64,000 nucleotides of DNA, taken from Candidatus Pelagibacter ubique HIMB140 (GTDB lineage: Bacteria > Pseudomonadota > Alphaproteobacteria > Pelagibacterales > Pelagibacteraceae). The DNA is taken from NCBI RefSeq assembly GCF_025558165.1, contig NZ_LAMZ01000001.1, positions 1,158,001-1,222,000 on the forward strand, given 5' to 3'. How positions within the stretch are numbered: the stretch's first letter is position 1; the number at the start of each line of letters is the position of its first letter. A program made the position numbers and the translations under genes. The notes below the pieces were generated by a model. The model did not search any database and had not been told where the DNA came from. It was given only the letters and a program-made list of their open reading frames with translations. Shown in pieces: positions 16,540 through 26,639 of this stretch.

Positions 16540-17403
16540 GTGAAGAGTAGTAGTATAGCTATATCCTCAGCTTTACACATATCTTTAGTTGTCCTTACAG
16601 CCTTAAGTTTGCCTTTTCTATCAAAAAAACCAATAGACCTTCCACCCATGGTTTCTGTTGAATTAATTCAAATAACAGAAGAAACAAATATTCCTTTCGC
16701 GCCTAAAGCAAAAAAAATTATTGAAAAAGTAAAAGAAAAAGAAAAAAAACTTGTTTCAGAACAAGCTCCACCTAAAAAAGTAAAAAAAACCAAAACAAAG
16801 ACTGTTGTCTCAGAGAAAAAAAACAAAACGATAGAAAAACAAAATCCGGAAGCTGTCCCTTTGCCAGATAAAGAGGTTAAAAAGTTAAAGACTAAAGAGG
16901 AAAAAAAACAAAATCCTGAAAAGGTAGATAATGAAGTAAAGCAAGTATCTGAGTTTGAAAAAAAAGATTTATTTGATCCAAACAACATTGCAGCATTAAT
17001 AGATAAATCAAAAGAAGAAACAGCGGAAAAAGTGAAAACCAATAATGATGTTACTCAAGATCAAGTAAGAAACATTGAAAACTCTCAACTAACTTTAAGT
17101 GAGGAAGATGCATTAAAGGCCCAAATATTTGGTTGTTGGAGCATACCTTTAGGTTTGCCATATGACGAAAATTTACTAGTCAGAATAAAATTAAAACTTA
17201 AACCAGATGGTTCAGTAACAAAAACTGAGATATTAGATCATGCTAGAATGAATAAACCTGGACAAGGTTTTTATAAAGTCTTAGCAGAAAGTGCCTTAAG
17301 AGCAGTAAGATTATGTCAACCTTTGAGAGTTCCAGCTTCTGGTTATGAGAGATGGAAAGAATTACAATTAAATTTTGATGCAAGAGAGATGATAGGAGGT
17401 TAG
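16540..17403 (+). CDS. tolA: Tol-Pal system protein TolA
   Basis: A 287-residue protein with a membrane anchor at ~7-27 (AISSALHISLVVLTALSLPF), a long lysine/glutamate/proline linker (~60-145), and a C-terminal TonB/TolA-like domain (~195-287: CWSIPLGLPYDENLLVRIKLKL, then CQPLRVPASGYERWKELQLNFD). It spans the periplasm to reach Pal and TolB. The start is GTG at 16540, five bases after tolR. The linker is shorter than in E. coli TolA, as usual in small-genome relatives. Confidence 0.9.
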   Translation: MKSSSIAISSALHISLVVLTALSLPFLSKKPIDLPPMVSVELIQITEETNIPFAPKAKKIIEKVKEKEKKLVSEQAPPKKVKKTKTKTVVSEKKNKTIEKQNPEAVPLPDKEVKKLKTKEEKKQNPEKVDNEVKQVSEFEKKDLFDPNNIAALIDKSKEETAEKVKTNNDVTQDQVRNIENSQLTLSEEDALKAQIFGCWSIPLGLPYDENLLVRIKLKLKPDGSVTKTEILDHARMNKPGQGFYKVLAESALRAVRLCQPLRVPASGYERWKELQLNFDAREMIGG

Positions 17404-17415
17404 TATAAAGAATTT

Positions 17416-18756
17416 ATGATTAAAAAATTTATAATTCTCATTTTTGTTTTTTTTCCAATAAAAGCTTTAGCGTTAATTGAAGTTGATATTACAAGGGGAA
17501 ACTTAAACCCTCTTCCACTAGCAGTCTCACCATTGTCAATAGATGAAACATCTAGAAAGAATTTTGAGCAAATTTTAGATAAAGAGAACATTGGATCTGA
17601 AATATCATTAATTGTTGAAAATAATTTAAGAACTTCAGGTTTATTTAATCCTTTAGATAAAAAAGCATTTTTACAAGCCCCAGATATAGCAAATTTAAAG
17701 CCAAGATTTGAGGATTGGAATTTAATTAAAGCTCAAGCTCTTATTACGGGTAAAGTAAATTTTATTAATGATAAATTAAGAGTTGAGTTTAGACTTTGGG
17801 ATGTGCTTGCTGCAAAAGAGATGATGGCTTTAGCATTTACAACTGTACCAACAAATTGGAGAAGAGTTGGGCATATAATATCAGATAAAGTGTATGAAAG
17901 ATTAACCGGAGAAAAAGGGTATTTTGATACAAGAATAATTTATGTAGCTGAAGAAGGGCCAAAAACGCAAAGAATAAAAAAATTAGCCATAATGGATCAA
18001 GATGGTGCTAATAATAAATTTTTAACTTTAGGAAATGAGCTTGTGCTTACTCCACGATTTAACCCTGCAAGTCAAATGGTTACTTATTTATCTTATTTTA
18101 AAAATATGCCACGGGTTTATCTTTTAGATATTGAAACAGGAACACAAGAAGTTGTTGGAGATTTTCCTGGAATGACATTTGCTCCTAGATTTTCACCTGA
18201 TGGTAAAAAAATAATCATGAGTTTCGCAAAAGATGGAAAATCAGATATTTATACGATGAATTTAGAAACTCGATTGGTAGAGAGAATAACCAATCATCCT
18301 TCAATTGATACATCACCTTCTTATTCTCCAGACGGAAAATATATAACTTTCAACTCTGACAGAAGTGGTTACCAACAAATTTATGTAATGAAAAATGACG
18401 GAAGTGATGTGAAAAGAATTTCTTTTGGTAATGGTTTGTATGGAACACCAGTTTGGTCTCCTAGGGGTGATTTAATAGCATTTACAAAATTACATAAAGG
18501 AAAGTTTTATATTGGAGTGATGCGAACAGATGGAACTGGTGAAAGATTGTTAACAGAAAACTATTATCAAGAGGCCCCATCTTGGTCACCCAATGGAAGA
18601 GTTTTGATATTTTATAGAGAGACTAAAACTAATTCTAAAGGCGAAGGTTTTTCCGCTAAATTATGGTCTATTGATTTAACTGGGTATAATGAAAGATTGA
18701 TAACAACTGAGACGGACGCATCCGACCCATCTTGGTCGGCTTTATTAAGTAATTAA
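17416..18756 (+). CDS. tolB: Tol-Pal system periplasmic protein TolB
   Basis: A 446-residue periplasmic protein. A signal peptide ([19 protein letters not shown]) is followed by the alpha/beta N-domain and a six-bladed propeller with repeats such as [28 protein letters not shown] and [12 protein letters not shown]. It binds Pal and communicates with TolA. It starts 12 bases after tolA. Confidence 0.97.
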   Translation: MIKKFIILIFVFFPIKALALIEVDITRGNLNPLPLAVSPLSIDETSRKNFEQILDKENIGSEISLIVENNLRTSGLFNPLDKKAFLQAPDIANLKPRFEDWNLIKAQALITGKVNFINDKLRVEFRLWDVLAAKEMMALAFTTVPTNWRRVGHIISDKVYERLTGEKGYFDTRIIYVAEEGPKTQRIKKLAIMDQDGANNKFLTLGNELVLTPRFNPASQMVTYLSYFKNMPRVYLLDIETGTQEVVGDFPGMTFAPRFSPDGKKIIMSFAKDGKSDIYTMNLETRLVERITNHPSIDTSPSYSPDGKYITFNSDRSGYQQIYVMKNDGSDVKRISFGNGLYGTPVWSPRGDLIAFTKLHKGKFYIGVMRTDGTGERLLTENYYQEAPSWSPNGRVLIFYRETKTNSKGEGFSAKLWSIDLTGYNERLITTETDASDPSWSALLSN

Positions 18757-18849
18757 TATCATTTTATCTTTAAATACGATGAAATTTCTTGATTTTTAGG
18801 GTTGAAACATCTAATTAGTTGTGAAAAAAATAGTATTTGAAAAAGCAGC

Positions 18850-18855
18850 AAGGAG
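18850..18855 (+). promoter_or_regulatory. Shine-Dalgarno AAGGAG deciding the pal start
   Basis: AAGGAG lies seven bases before ATG at 18863. An in-frame GTG at 18821 would put 14 charged residues in front of the lipoprotein signal, so the ATG is the better start. Confidence 0.75.
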
Positions 18856-18862
18856 CAAATTA

Positions 18863-19399
18863 ATGAGATTAAACAAAATTTTCAAAAACACGTTATTAGT
18901 TATTTCAGCTGGAATAATCTTAACAGCGTGTGCAACAAAAAAAGAGGTAGCTGTAGAGGCGCCAAAAGAAGAAACTAAAGAAGAAGTAACTAAAATTGAA
19001 AAAATTGCAGGTCAAATGCAAGGAGACGTTTACGTTGGAACAGATAGCGTAAAATATTTAGCAGATGGTGTTGCTGATAGAGTGTTCTTTGCAACCAACG
19101 AATCTATATTAACTACAGCTTCAAGAGAAACTTTAAGAGCTCAAGCTGCTTGGTTAAGAGAAAATTCTAACATCACTGTAGTTTTAGAAGGTCATGCAGA
19201 TGAAAGAGGAACAAGAGAATATAACTTAGCACTTGGAGAAAGAAGAGCTAACGCTGCAAAAGATTATCTAATGACTTATGGTGTTTCATCAGACAGAATT
19301 ACTGTAATCAGTTATGGTAAAGAAAGACCTGTTGACTCAGGATCAAATCCTTTAGCATGGTCTAAAAACAGAAGATCAGTTACTGTTAAAGCAAACTAA
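18863..19399 (+). CDS. pal: Peptidoglycan-associated lipoprotein Pal
   Basis: A 178-residue lipoprotein. The signal MRLNKIFKNTLLVISAGIILTAC ends in an LTAC lipobox with Cys23. An acidic/lysine linker follows, then the OmpA-like domain (VFFATNESILTTASRETL, EGHADERGTREYNLALGERR, ISYGKERP), which binds diaminopimelate in peptidoglycan. It anchors the outer membrane for the Tol complex. It is 106 bases after tolB and is followed by a strong terminator. Confidence 0.97.
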   Translation: MRLNKIFKNTLLVISAGIILTACATKKEVAVEAPKEETKEEVTKIEKIAGQMQGDVYVGTDSVKYLADGVADRVFFATNESILTTASRETLRAQAAWLRENSNITVVLEGHADERGTREYNLALGERRANAAKDYLMTYGVSSDRITVISYGKERPVDSGSNPLAWSKNRRSVTVKAN

Positions 19400-19410
19400 A
19401 GAATTTTTAA

Positions 19411-19450
19411 AAAAGACCCTAAAATTAAAAACTTTTAGGGTCTTTTTTTT
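19411..19450 (+). terminator. Rho-independent terminator after pal
   Basis: A near-perfect hairpin: left arm AAAAGACCCTAAAA (19411-19424), right arm TTTTAGGGTCTTTT (19433-19446), 8-base loop, followed by further T residues to 19450. It should end most tolQRAB-pal transcripts before cpoB, which starts 28 bases later. Confidence 0.93.
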
Positions 19451-19477
19451 GCCTTTTTATAATCATATAAAAATTTA

Positions 19478-20482
19478 ATGAGATCACTTTTTAGATCAAC
19501 ATTATTTAATTTAATAATAATATTAAATTTCTTTTTTTCGGGAATTGCTTACTCAGATAACCATAATATTTATGAAATTTTAGATTTAATTAAAAAAGAT
19601 TTAAAAACTCTTGAAAGAGCCGTTTACTCAGGATCAATAGAAATAGAAAGTACAACAAATAATCAATCAGTATCAAGTCTTGATAATAATTCTGAGGATG
19701 TCTTAACTAGACATTTGTTAAAGTTATCAGAGGTAGAGGAGCAGTTTAGAGAACTTACTAATAAATTTGAGGAAATTAATTTTAAGCTTGATAAACTTTC
19801 AAACAGAGTATCCAAGCTACAGTCTGATAATCAGATAAGGTTTCAAGATATAGAAAATGATTTAAGTTCTGTTAATGTAATTGATAGCAGTCAACAACTC
19901 AGTTCTGCGCCTAAAATTGAGAAGCAAATTCTTCCTGGAAGCTCGCAGCCTCAGGACTTAGGTACAATTTCTTATAAAGATATGGAAACTTCAGAGGAGA
20001 ATCAACAGATTCAATCGGTTGATACTACAGCTTCTATTGTAGAAGAAACTTTTCAAGCTGAAGATAAAATTTTACCAATAGATTTAACTCCAAAAGAACA
20101 ATATGAATTTGCAACAAGTTTCTTAAAAGTTGGAGATTACAGTACAGCAGAAAGAGCTTTTAGAGAATTTGTGTTATCAAATCCTGAAGATGAATTAGCA
20201 GGTAGTGCTCAATATTGGTATGCAGAAACTTTCAGAATAAGACAACTTTATACTGATGCTGCTTCAGCTTATCTCGAAGGATATCAAAAATATCCTAAAG
20301 GAAAGAAAGCTCCAATAAATTTATTAAAACTTGGAGTTTCAATGGTTCAAATTGGTGAAAAAGATCAAGGCTGTAAGATGATTAATGGTGTAGAGTTGCA
20401 GTATCCAAACGCAAATCAGTCTGTAATACAAAAAGCAAAATATGAGTCTAAAAAATTTGAATGCGTCAAGCAAGATTCATAA
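19478..20482 (+). CDS. cpoB: Cell division coordinator CpoB (YbgF)
   Basis: A 334-residue periplasmic protein. It has an N-terminal signal peptide (LFNLIIILNFFFSGIAYS), a coiled-coil part (~75-130, with LSNRVSKLQSDNQIRFQDIE), an unstructured linker and C-terminal TPR repeats (~205-330: YEFATSFLKVGDYSTAERAFREF, SAQYWYAETF). CpoB links Tol-Pal to PBP1B in constriction. It follows pal as is standard, but beyond a terminator, so it probably has its own promoter. Confidence 0.9.
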   Translation: MRSLFRSTLFNLIIILNFFFSGIAYSDNHNIYEILDLIKKDLKTLERAVYSGSIEIESTTNNQSVSSLDNNSEDVLTRHLLKLSEVEEQFRELTNKFEEINFKLDKLSNRVSKLQSDNQIRFQDIENDLSSVNVIDSSQQLSSAPKIEKQILPGSSQPQDLGTISYKDMETSEENQQIQSVDTTASIVEETFQAEDKILPIDLTPKEQYEFATSFLKVGDYSTAERAFREFVLSNPEDELAGSAQYWYAETFRIRQLYTDAASAYLEGYQKYPKGKKAPINLLKLGVSMVQIGEKDQGCKMINGVELQYPNANQSVIQKAKYESKKFECVKQDS

Positions 20483-21464
20483 ACAACTTCTTAATAAGCT
20501 AAGAGATAAAAGAATTTATAAAATCTATAATAAATTTGAAAATAATTTAAAGTTAAATAACGATTTTACAGTTGCTGTATCAGGTGGCCCCGATAGCCTT
20601 GCTTTAGCTTTTTTTTCAAAAATTTATTCAATTAAAAAATCTTTAAAAATCAAATATTTTCTAGTTGACCATAAATTGAGAAATAATTCATCGGTAGAAG
20701 CTTTATTTGTAAAAAATCTTTTGAAGGATTTTTCTATAGATTTAGATATTTTAAAATGGAATGGGAAAAAACCCAAAAATAATATCCAATCTCTTGCAAG
20801 AAAAAAAAGATATAATCTCTTAATTAACCAATCAAAAAAATTTAAAATTAATCATATTTTATTTGGTCACCATGAAGATGATGTTTATGAAAATTTTTTA
20901 ATTAGGCTTTTAAGAGGTAGTGGTTTAAAGGGTATCGTATCTTTAGACAAAACGACTTTAATTAATAACGCAAATATCTTAAGACCTTTAATAAACGTTG
21001 AAAAAAAAGATTTAATCTACATCTCAAAAAAGGTGTTTAATAAATATGTAGAAGACCCTTCAAATGAAGATGAAATTTTTACAAGAGTGAGAGTAAGAAA
21101 TTTAATTAAAAATCTTGAAAGTGAAGGTTTGGATAAAAGTAAATTTAAATTATCAATTAGTAATTTAAAAAGTGTCGACCAATCAATCCAGTTTTTTTGT
21201 GAAAAAAATTTAAAAGAAAATTCGATTATTTCTCAAAATAAAGTTGTATTAAAAGAAGAATTTTTTAACTTTCCTCAAGAAGTTTTGTTCAGGTCATTTT
21301 CAAAGATCTTACAGTTAGTTGGGAAAAAGTATTTTCCGCCCAGAGGTAAAAAAATTACTAATATTTTAGAAAATCTACAGAGTAAAATTACTTTTAAGTC
21401 TACACTTGGGAATTGTGTAATAAAAAAAATCAAGAAAACTGTAATTGTATATAAAGAGCGTTAA
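20442..21464 (+). CDS. tilS: tRNA(Ile)-lysidine synthase
   Basis: A 340-residue PP-loop ATPase with SGGPDS at residues 47-52, DHKLR and FGHHEDDVYENFLIRLLRGSGLKG. It makes lysidine at C34 of tRNA-Ile(CAU), so the tRNA reads AUA, a frequent codon in this AT-rich genome. The ATG at 20442 overlaps the end of cpoB by 41 bases, which is unusual but needed to keep the N-terminal helix; a shorter start cannot be excluded. The C-terminal extension is reduced compared with E. coli TilS. Confidence 0.92.
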   Translation: MSLKNLNASSKIHKQLLNKLRDKRIYKIYNKFENNLKLNNDFTVAVSGGPDSLALAFFSKIYSIKKSLKIKYFLVDHKLRNNSSVEALFVKNLLKDFSIDLDILKWNGKKPKNNIQSLARKKRYNLLINQSKKFKINHILFGHHEDDVYENFLIRLLRGSGLKGIVSLDKTTLINNANILRPLINVEKKDLIYISKKVFNKYVEDPSNEDEIFTRVRVRNLIKNLESEGLDKSKFKLSISNLKSVDQSIQFFCEKNLKENSIISQNKVVLKEEFFNFPQEVLFRSFSKILQLVGKKYFPPRGKKITNILENLQSKITFKSTLGNCVIKKIKKTVIVYKER

Positions 21465-21527
21465 TATCACTAAATTTATAGTTATTTTGTCACTTGTTTA
21501 ATTTGCAATAATTCTTATCTTTACACC

Positions 21528-23435
21528 ATGAATTTTAAAAATCTGGCTATGTGGGGAATAATAGTTTTTTTAACTATTGGTCTTTATAACATGTTTAAAA
21601 ATCCTCAATCAAATATTAGAGGAGGAAATCAAATAATTTTTTCAGATTTTTTAACTTCAGTTGAAAATGGAGAAGTTTTAAAAGTTGAGATACAGGGAAA
21701 CAACATCAAGGGTGTTTACTCAAATGGAAATTCATTTTCAACTTATGCTCCAAACGATCCAAATTTAATTGAAAAATTATCAGACAAAGGAGTAAGTATT
21801 TCAGCAGCTCCGTTAGAAGAAAAAATGCCATCTTTATTTGGCGTACTACTTTCTTGGTTCCCAATGCTTTTATTAATTGCTGTTTGGATATTTTTTATGC
21901 GACAGATGCAAGGTGGAAAAGGTGGAGCAATGGGATTTGGCAAGTCAAAAGCTAAAATGATGAATGAACTTAAAGGCAAAGTAACATTTAATGATGTTGC
22001 TGGAGTAGAAGAGGCAAAAGAAGAAGTAGAAGAAATTGTAGAATTTTTAAAAGACCCTAAAAAATTTAGTAGACTTGGTGGAAAGATACCTAGAGGTGCT
22101 TTATTGGTTGGACCTCCAGGAACGGGAAAAACTTTGTTAGCAAGAGCTATTGCAGGTGAAGCAGGAGTTCCTTTCTTTACTATCTCTGGTTCAGATTTTG
22201 TTGAAATGTTTGTTGGTGTTGGAGCATCAAGAGTAAGAGATATGTTTGAACAAGGTAAAAAAAATTCTCCGTGCATAATATTCATTGATGAAATAGATGC
22301 AGTTGGAAGAAGTAGAGGTGCAGGTTTAGGTGGTGGAAATGATGAAAGAGAGCAAACTTTAAACCAATTATTAGTAGAGATGGATGGGTTTGATACTAAT
22401 GAGGGAGTTATAATAATTGCAGCAACAAATAGACCTGATGTTCTTGATCCAGCACTATTAAGACCTGGAAGATTTGACAGACAAGTAGTTGTTTCAAACC
22501 CAGATATTATTGGAAGAGAAAAAATTTTAAAAGTCCATGTGAAAAAAATTAAGATGGCACCCGATGTAAATTTAAGAACTATTGCAAGAGGGACCCCCGG
22601 TTTTTCAGGAGCAGATTTAGCTAACTTAGTCAATGAAGCTGCTTTATTAGCAGCTAGAAAAAATAAAAGAATTGTAACTTTATTAGAATTTGAAGAGGCA
22701 AAAGATAAAGTATTAATGGGTGCTGAAAGAAGATCAATGGTAATGACTGAGGATGAAAAAAAACTTACCGCATATCACGAAGGTGGCCATGCTTTAGTCT
22801 CGTTTAATATGCCTAGTTATGATCCAATTCACAAAGCCACTATCATTCCAAGAGGAAGAGCTTTGGGAATGGTTATGAATTTACCAGAAAGAGATAAACA
22901 TGGATATTCAATCAAATATTTAAAAGCTAGACTAGCAGTTTGTTTTGGAGGAAGAGTTGCAGAAGAATTAATTTTTGGAAAAGATAACATTTCTACAGGA
23001 GCAGGTGGAGGAAGTGGTTCAGATATTAATCAAGCTACTCAACTTGCAAGAGCGATGGTAACTAAATATGGTATGAGTGAGGAAATGGGTCCAGTTGAGT
23101 ATGGAGAAAATCAAGAGGAAGTTTTCTTAGGTAGATCTGTTACTCAAACACAATCAGTTTCTGAAGAAGTTGCTCAAAAAATTGATAAGGAAATTAGGAA
23201 ACTAGTCGACGAAGGATATAATCAAGCAAAGAAAATTTTGACTGAGAAAATTGACGATCTACATAAAATTGCTAAAGCATTAATTACTTACGAAACCTTA
23301 ACAGGTGAAGAGATTGAGAACATAATTAACAAAAACTTATATCCAAAAGATAAAATTTTAGAAAATCAAGACTCAAAAGATGATCATGACTCGGCTTTAG
23401 GAGCCATGGGTCTAAAACCAAAAATTGTTCATTAA
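21528..23435 (+). CDS. ftsH: ATP-dependent zinc metalloprotease FtsH
   Basis: A 635-residue membrane AAA protease. It has an N-terminal helix (~5-21), a periplasmic domain, a second helix (~103-124), the AAA domain with Walker A GPPGTGKT (~195-202), [12 protein letters not shown] and the [10 protein letters not shown] second region of homology, and the zinc motif HEGGH (417-421) where HEAGH is more usual. It degrades membrane proteins and, in E. coli, sigma-32. Its regulators HflK and HflC are encoded at 47020-48999 and RpoH at 27928-28821. Confidence 0.98.
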   Translation: MNFKNLAMWGIIVFLTIGLYNMFKNPQSNIRGGNQIIFSDFLTSVENGEVLKVEIQGNNIKGVYSNGNSFSTYAPNDPNLIEKLSDKGVSISAAPLEEKMPSLFGVLLSWFPMLLLIAVWIFFMRQMQGGKGGAMGFGKSKAKMMNELKGKVTFNDVAGVEEAKEEVEEIVEFLKDPKKFSRLGGKIPRGALLVGPPGTGKTLLARAIAGEAGVPFFTISGSDFVEMFVGVGASRVRDMFEQGKKNSPCIIFIDEIDAVGRSRGAGLGGGNDEREQTLNQLLVEMDGFDTNEGVIIIAATNRPDVLDPALLRPGRFDRQVVVSNPDIIGREKILKVHVKKIKMAPDVNLRTIARGTPGFSGADLANLVNEAALLAARKNKRIVTLLEFEEAKDKVLMGAERRSMVMTEDEKKLTAYHEGGHALVSFNMPSYDPIHKATIIPRGRALGMVMNLPERDKHGYSIKYLKARLAVCFGGRVAEELIFGKDNISTGAGGGSGSDINQATQLARAMVTKYGMSEEMGPVEYGENQEEVFLGRSVTQTQSVSEEVAQKIDKEIRKLVDEGYNQAKKILTEKIDDLHKIAKALITYETLTGEEIENIINKNLYPKDKILENQDSKDDHDSALGAMGLKPKIVH

Positions 23436-23441
23436 TTTATA

Positions 23442-24494
23442 ATGCAAAGATATTACACAAGAGCGTGTAATTTCTATTATGGTAATCAATCAAAAATTTT
23501 AGTAAGTAAAAAAAAAGCCATACCATTACATCAAATTAAGGAAATATCGTTTGATCATATTGAAATAATAACTAGAAAATCAAAGAAAAAAATTTCAATT
23601 AATCAAATAAAATATTTACCAAATGATTTAAAGAAAAAAGTTAATTTAGATTTAAAAAAAATTAAAACTAAAAAAAAAAATTTTTCTAACTTAGAATTTA
23701 AAAAAGTTCCAAATATACTAGGTGTCTTAAATCTTACCCCAGATAGTTTTTCTGATGGAGGAAAATTTAATACAAAACAAAGAGGAATAAGTCATGCTTT
23801 TAAACTATATAACGATGGCGCTGATTTAATCGATGTTGGAGGAGAGTCAACAAGACCAGGTTCAAAGATAGTAAATAAAGAAGATGAATGGAAAAGAATT
23901 AATGAAATCTTAAAATCTATTGTAAAAAAAATTCCGATTTCTTTGGATACTAGAAAATCTGATATAATGAAAAATGGAATTAAATTAGGTGTAAAACTAA
24001 TTAATGATGTTTCAGGCTTAAGTTTTGATACAGAAACAATAAACGTATTAAAAAAAAATAAAGTTCCTTTTGTCATTCAGCACACGCTTGGAACACCAGA
24101 AAATATGCAAAAAAATCCAAAATATAATAATGAATTACTAGATATTTATGATTTTTTTGAGGAGAAAATAAAACTTCTAAGGTCTAAAGGTATTAAACAT
24201 AACAATATAATTTTAGACCCTGGAATCGGGTTTGGAAAAAAACTGAAACATAATATGAATTTAATCAGAAGTGTTTCTATTTTTCATTCATTAGGATTTC
24301 CTATACTTGTAGGAAATTCTAGAAAAAGATTTATTAGAGATATTTCCAAAAAAAATGATAGCTTTACTAGAATTGGAGGAACAATATCGTCATCATTATA
24401 TTTGATGACACAAGGAGTTCAGATTTTAAGAATTCATGATGTTAATGAAGTTATGCAAGCAATTAAAGTTTTTAAAGAGATAACAAATAAATAA
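23442..24494 (+). CDS. folP: Dihydropteroate synthase
   Basis: A 350-residue folate enzyme joining p-aminobenzoate to 6-hydroxymethyl-dihydropterin diphosphate. The TIM-barrel begins near residue 88 with NILGVLNLTPDSFSDGG, then DLIDVGGESTRPGS, PISLDTRKS, LINDVSG and ILDPGIGFGK. The first ~85 residues (RYYTRACNFYYG...) are an extension also seen in alphaproteobacterial FolP, of unknown purpose. It lies six bases after ftsH and shares one base with glmM (TAATG). Confidence 0.95.
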   Translation: MQRYYTRACNFYYGNQSKILVSKKKAIPLHQIKEISFDHIEIITRKSKKKISINQIKYLPNDLKKKVNLDLKKIKTKKKNFSNLEFKKVPNILGVLNLTPDSFSDGGKFNTKQRGISHAFKLYNDGADLIDVGGESTRPGSKIVNKEDEWKRINEILKSIVKKIPISLDTRKSDIMKNGIKLGVKLINDVSGLSFDTETINVLKKNKVPFVIQHTLGTPENMQKNPKYNNELLDIYDFFEEKIKLLRSKGIKHNNIILDPGIGFGKKLKHNMNLIRSVSIFHSLGFPILVGNSRKRFIRDISKKNDSFTRIGGTISSSLYLMTQGVQILRIHDVNEVMQAIKVFKEITNK

Positions 24495-25825
24495 TGGCAA
24501 AAAAATATTTTGGAACAGATGGAATAAGAGGAGCTATTAATAGTAAAAATATTAATGGAGATATGTTTTTCAAGTTTGGACTAGCTAGTGGTACATATTT
24601 TAAATCCCAAAAGAAAAAAAAACAAACAGCAATAATAGCAAAAGATACAAGATTGTCAGGATATACACTTGAACCTGCGCTTGTTTCTGGTTTGGCTTCT
24701 GCAGGCATGCATGTTTACACATTGGGTCCTTTACCAACCAATGGATTAGCTATGCTTACAAAAGAAATGAAGGCTAATATGGGTATTATGATTACAGCTT
24801 CTCATAATCCTCATTATGACAATGGATTAAAATTATTTGGTCCTGATGGAATGAAATTATCAGATAAAATAGAAAAAAAAATAGAAGCTCTTATAGATAA
24901 AAAAATATCAAATAACCTTTCCAGTCCTGAAAAGTTAGGAAGAGTTAAAAGATTAGAAACAGGTACTAAACAATATATTAAAATATTAAAAAAAAATTTC
25001 ACAAAAGAGTTCAATTTAAGAGGATTAAGAATTGTTATAGATTGTGCCAATGGTGCTGGTTATAAAGCAGGGCCTGAGTTATTAAAATCATTAGGCGCTA
25101 AAGTTATAGCAATAGGTGTAAACCCAAATGGTTTAAACATTAATAAAGATTGTGGCTCAACTTTTCCAAGAAAAATTAGAACAGCTGTAAAAAAATATAA
25201 AGCTCATATTGGCATTTCTTTAGATGGAGATGCTGATAGAATTATAATGTGCGATGAAAAAGGTAACATTGTAGATGGTGATCAAATAATAGCTGCTTTA
25301 GCTGCAAGATGGAAAAATAAAAAAATGTTAAAAGGTGGTGTTGTTGGAACTCTAATGTCGAATTATGGATTGGAAAAATATTTAAAATCTAAAAGAATAA
25401 AATTTTTAAGAGCTAATGTAGGCGATAGATATGTTAAAGAAAAAATGCAAAAATATAAATTTAATTTAGGTGGTGAACAATCAGGACATATTATTTTAGG
25501 TAAATTTGCAACAACTGGAGACGGGTTGCTTGTAGCTTTAGAAGTTCTTTTTGCTCTGAGAAAAGGTAAAAAAACGAGTGAATTTTTTCAGAGTTTTAAG
25601 AAAACTCCTCAATTATTAGAAAATATAACTGTTAAAGATAAAAATATTATTAATAAACCTGAAATAAAAAAAGTTATAAAACTCGCAGAAAAATTAATTC
25701 ATGGTAAGGGAAGAGTTTTAGTTAGAAAATCGGGAACAGAAGCTAAAATTAGAGTGATGGCAGAAAGTGATAATAAAATACTTTTATCCAGATGTGTAAA
25801 CATGATATCCAAAAAAATAAAATAA
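24494..25825 (+). CDS. glmM: Phosphoglucosamine mutase
   Basis: A 443-residue alpha-D-phosphohexomutase converting glucosamine-6-phosphate to glucosamine-1-phosphate for UDP-GlcNAc, and so for peptidoglycan and lipopolysaccharide. It starts KKYFGTDGIRG. The phosphoserine loop TASHNPHYDNG has Ser103, the metal loop is DGDADR, and GGEQSGHI and the RKSGTEAKIRVM phosphate loop are present. The ftsH-folP-glmM order is widely conserved. Confidence 0.97.
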   Translation: MAKKYFGTDGIRGAINSKNINGDMFFKFGLASGTYFKSQKKKKQTAIIAKDTRLSGYTLEPALVSGLASAGMHVYTLGPLPTNGLAMLTKEMKANMGIMITASHNPHYDNGLKLFGPDGMKLSDKIEKKIEALIDKKISNNLSSPEKLGRVKRLETGTKQYIKILKKNFTKEFNLRGLRIVIDCANGAGYKAGPELLKSLGAKVIAIGVNPNGLNINKDCGSTFPRKIRTAVKKYKAHIGISLDGDADRIIMCDEKGNIVDGDQIIAALAARWKNKKMLKGGVVGTLMSNYGLEKYLKSKRIKFLRANVGDRYVKEKMQKYKFNLGGEQSGHIILGKFATTGDGLLVALEVLFALRKGKKTSEFFQSFKKTPQLLENITVKDKNIINKPEIKKVIKLAEKLIHGKGRVLVRKSGTEAKIRVMAESDNKILLSRCVNMISKKIK

Positions 25826-25826
25826 A

Positions 25827-26639
25827 TTGAAACCAAATTCGAAAATTTTAATTATTGCGGGTTCAGATTCATCTGGTGGGGCTGGTATACAAGCTGATAT
25901 TAAAACTGTTACAGCTCTAGGTTCTTATGCGATGACAGCTATAACTGCAGTTACAATTCAAAATACTACAGGTGTGAAATCAATAGTAGGCATCAATCCA
26001 AAAGAAATTTTCAATCAAATAGTTTTTACTTCAAAAGATATTAAGCCTGATGCAATCAAAATAGGAATGTTACACTCATCTAATGTTATCAAGATGGTAA
26101 TTAAAGCATTAAATTTAATTAAAGTTAAAAGTATTATTTTAGACCCTGTCATGGTTGCAAAAGGTGGTGCCAAATTAATAGATAATAAAGCAATTAAGTT
26201 ATTAAAATCGGAATTAATAAAAAAAGTTTCACTAGTTACCCCTAATATTCCTGAAGCTGAAATTTTGACTGAAACAAAAATCATATCTGTTGAAGATATG
26301 ATTTACGCTGCAAATAAGCTTATGGAATTTGGAGCTAAAAATGTTCTTATTAAAGGTGGACATTCAAAAAATAAAATAGTTAAGGATGTTTTTGTTAATA
26401 AAAAAGATATTAAGATTTTTAATAGTAAGCGTTATAAAACAAATAATACTCATGGTACAGGTTGTACTTTATCAAGTGCAGTCACTACATTTGTATCGTG
26501 TGGAAAACCAGCAAAGAAATCTTGTGAGCTTGGAATTAAGTATGTAAATTCAGCTATTAAAACAAACCCAAATTATGGAAGAGGTCATGGTCCAATTAAC
26601 CATCTCACTTCTATAAAAGTAAATAAAAAATTTAATTAA
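25827..26639 (+). CDS. thiD: Hydroxymethylpyrimidine kinase / HMP-phosphate kinase
   Basis: A 270-residue ribokinase-fold enzyme phosphorylating HMP twice to HMP-diphosphate, the partner of ThiE. It starts [21 protein letters not shown], and has [32 protein letters not shown] and the terminal anion hole [11 protein letters not shown]. The start is TTG at 25827. The stop shares a base with the purA ATG (TAATG). thiD lies in a cell-wall/purine run and not with thiE. Confidence 0.93.
   Translation: MKPNSKILIIAGSDSSGGAGIQADIKTVTALGSYAMTAITAVTIQNTTGVKSIVGINPKEIFNQIVFTSKDIKPDAIKIGMLHSSNVIKMVIKALNLIKVKSIILDPVMVAKGGAKLIDNKAIKLLKSELIKKVSLVTPNIPEAEILTETKIISVEDMIYAANKLMEFGAKNVLIKGGHSKNKIVKDVFVNKKDIKIFNSKRYKTNNTHGTGCTLSSAVTTFVSCGKPAKKSCELGIKYVNSAIKTNPNYGRGHGPINHLTSIKVNKKFN

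Noticed and set aside
21743..22633. A 296-codon open frame on the minus strand
   Set aside because: It lies wholly opposite the AAA domain of ftsH and its serine/proline-rich translation mirrors the codon bias of the sense gene.
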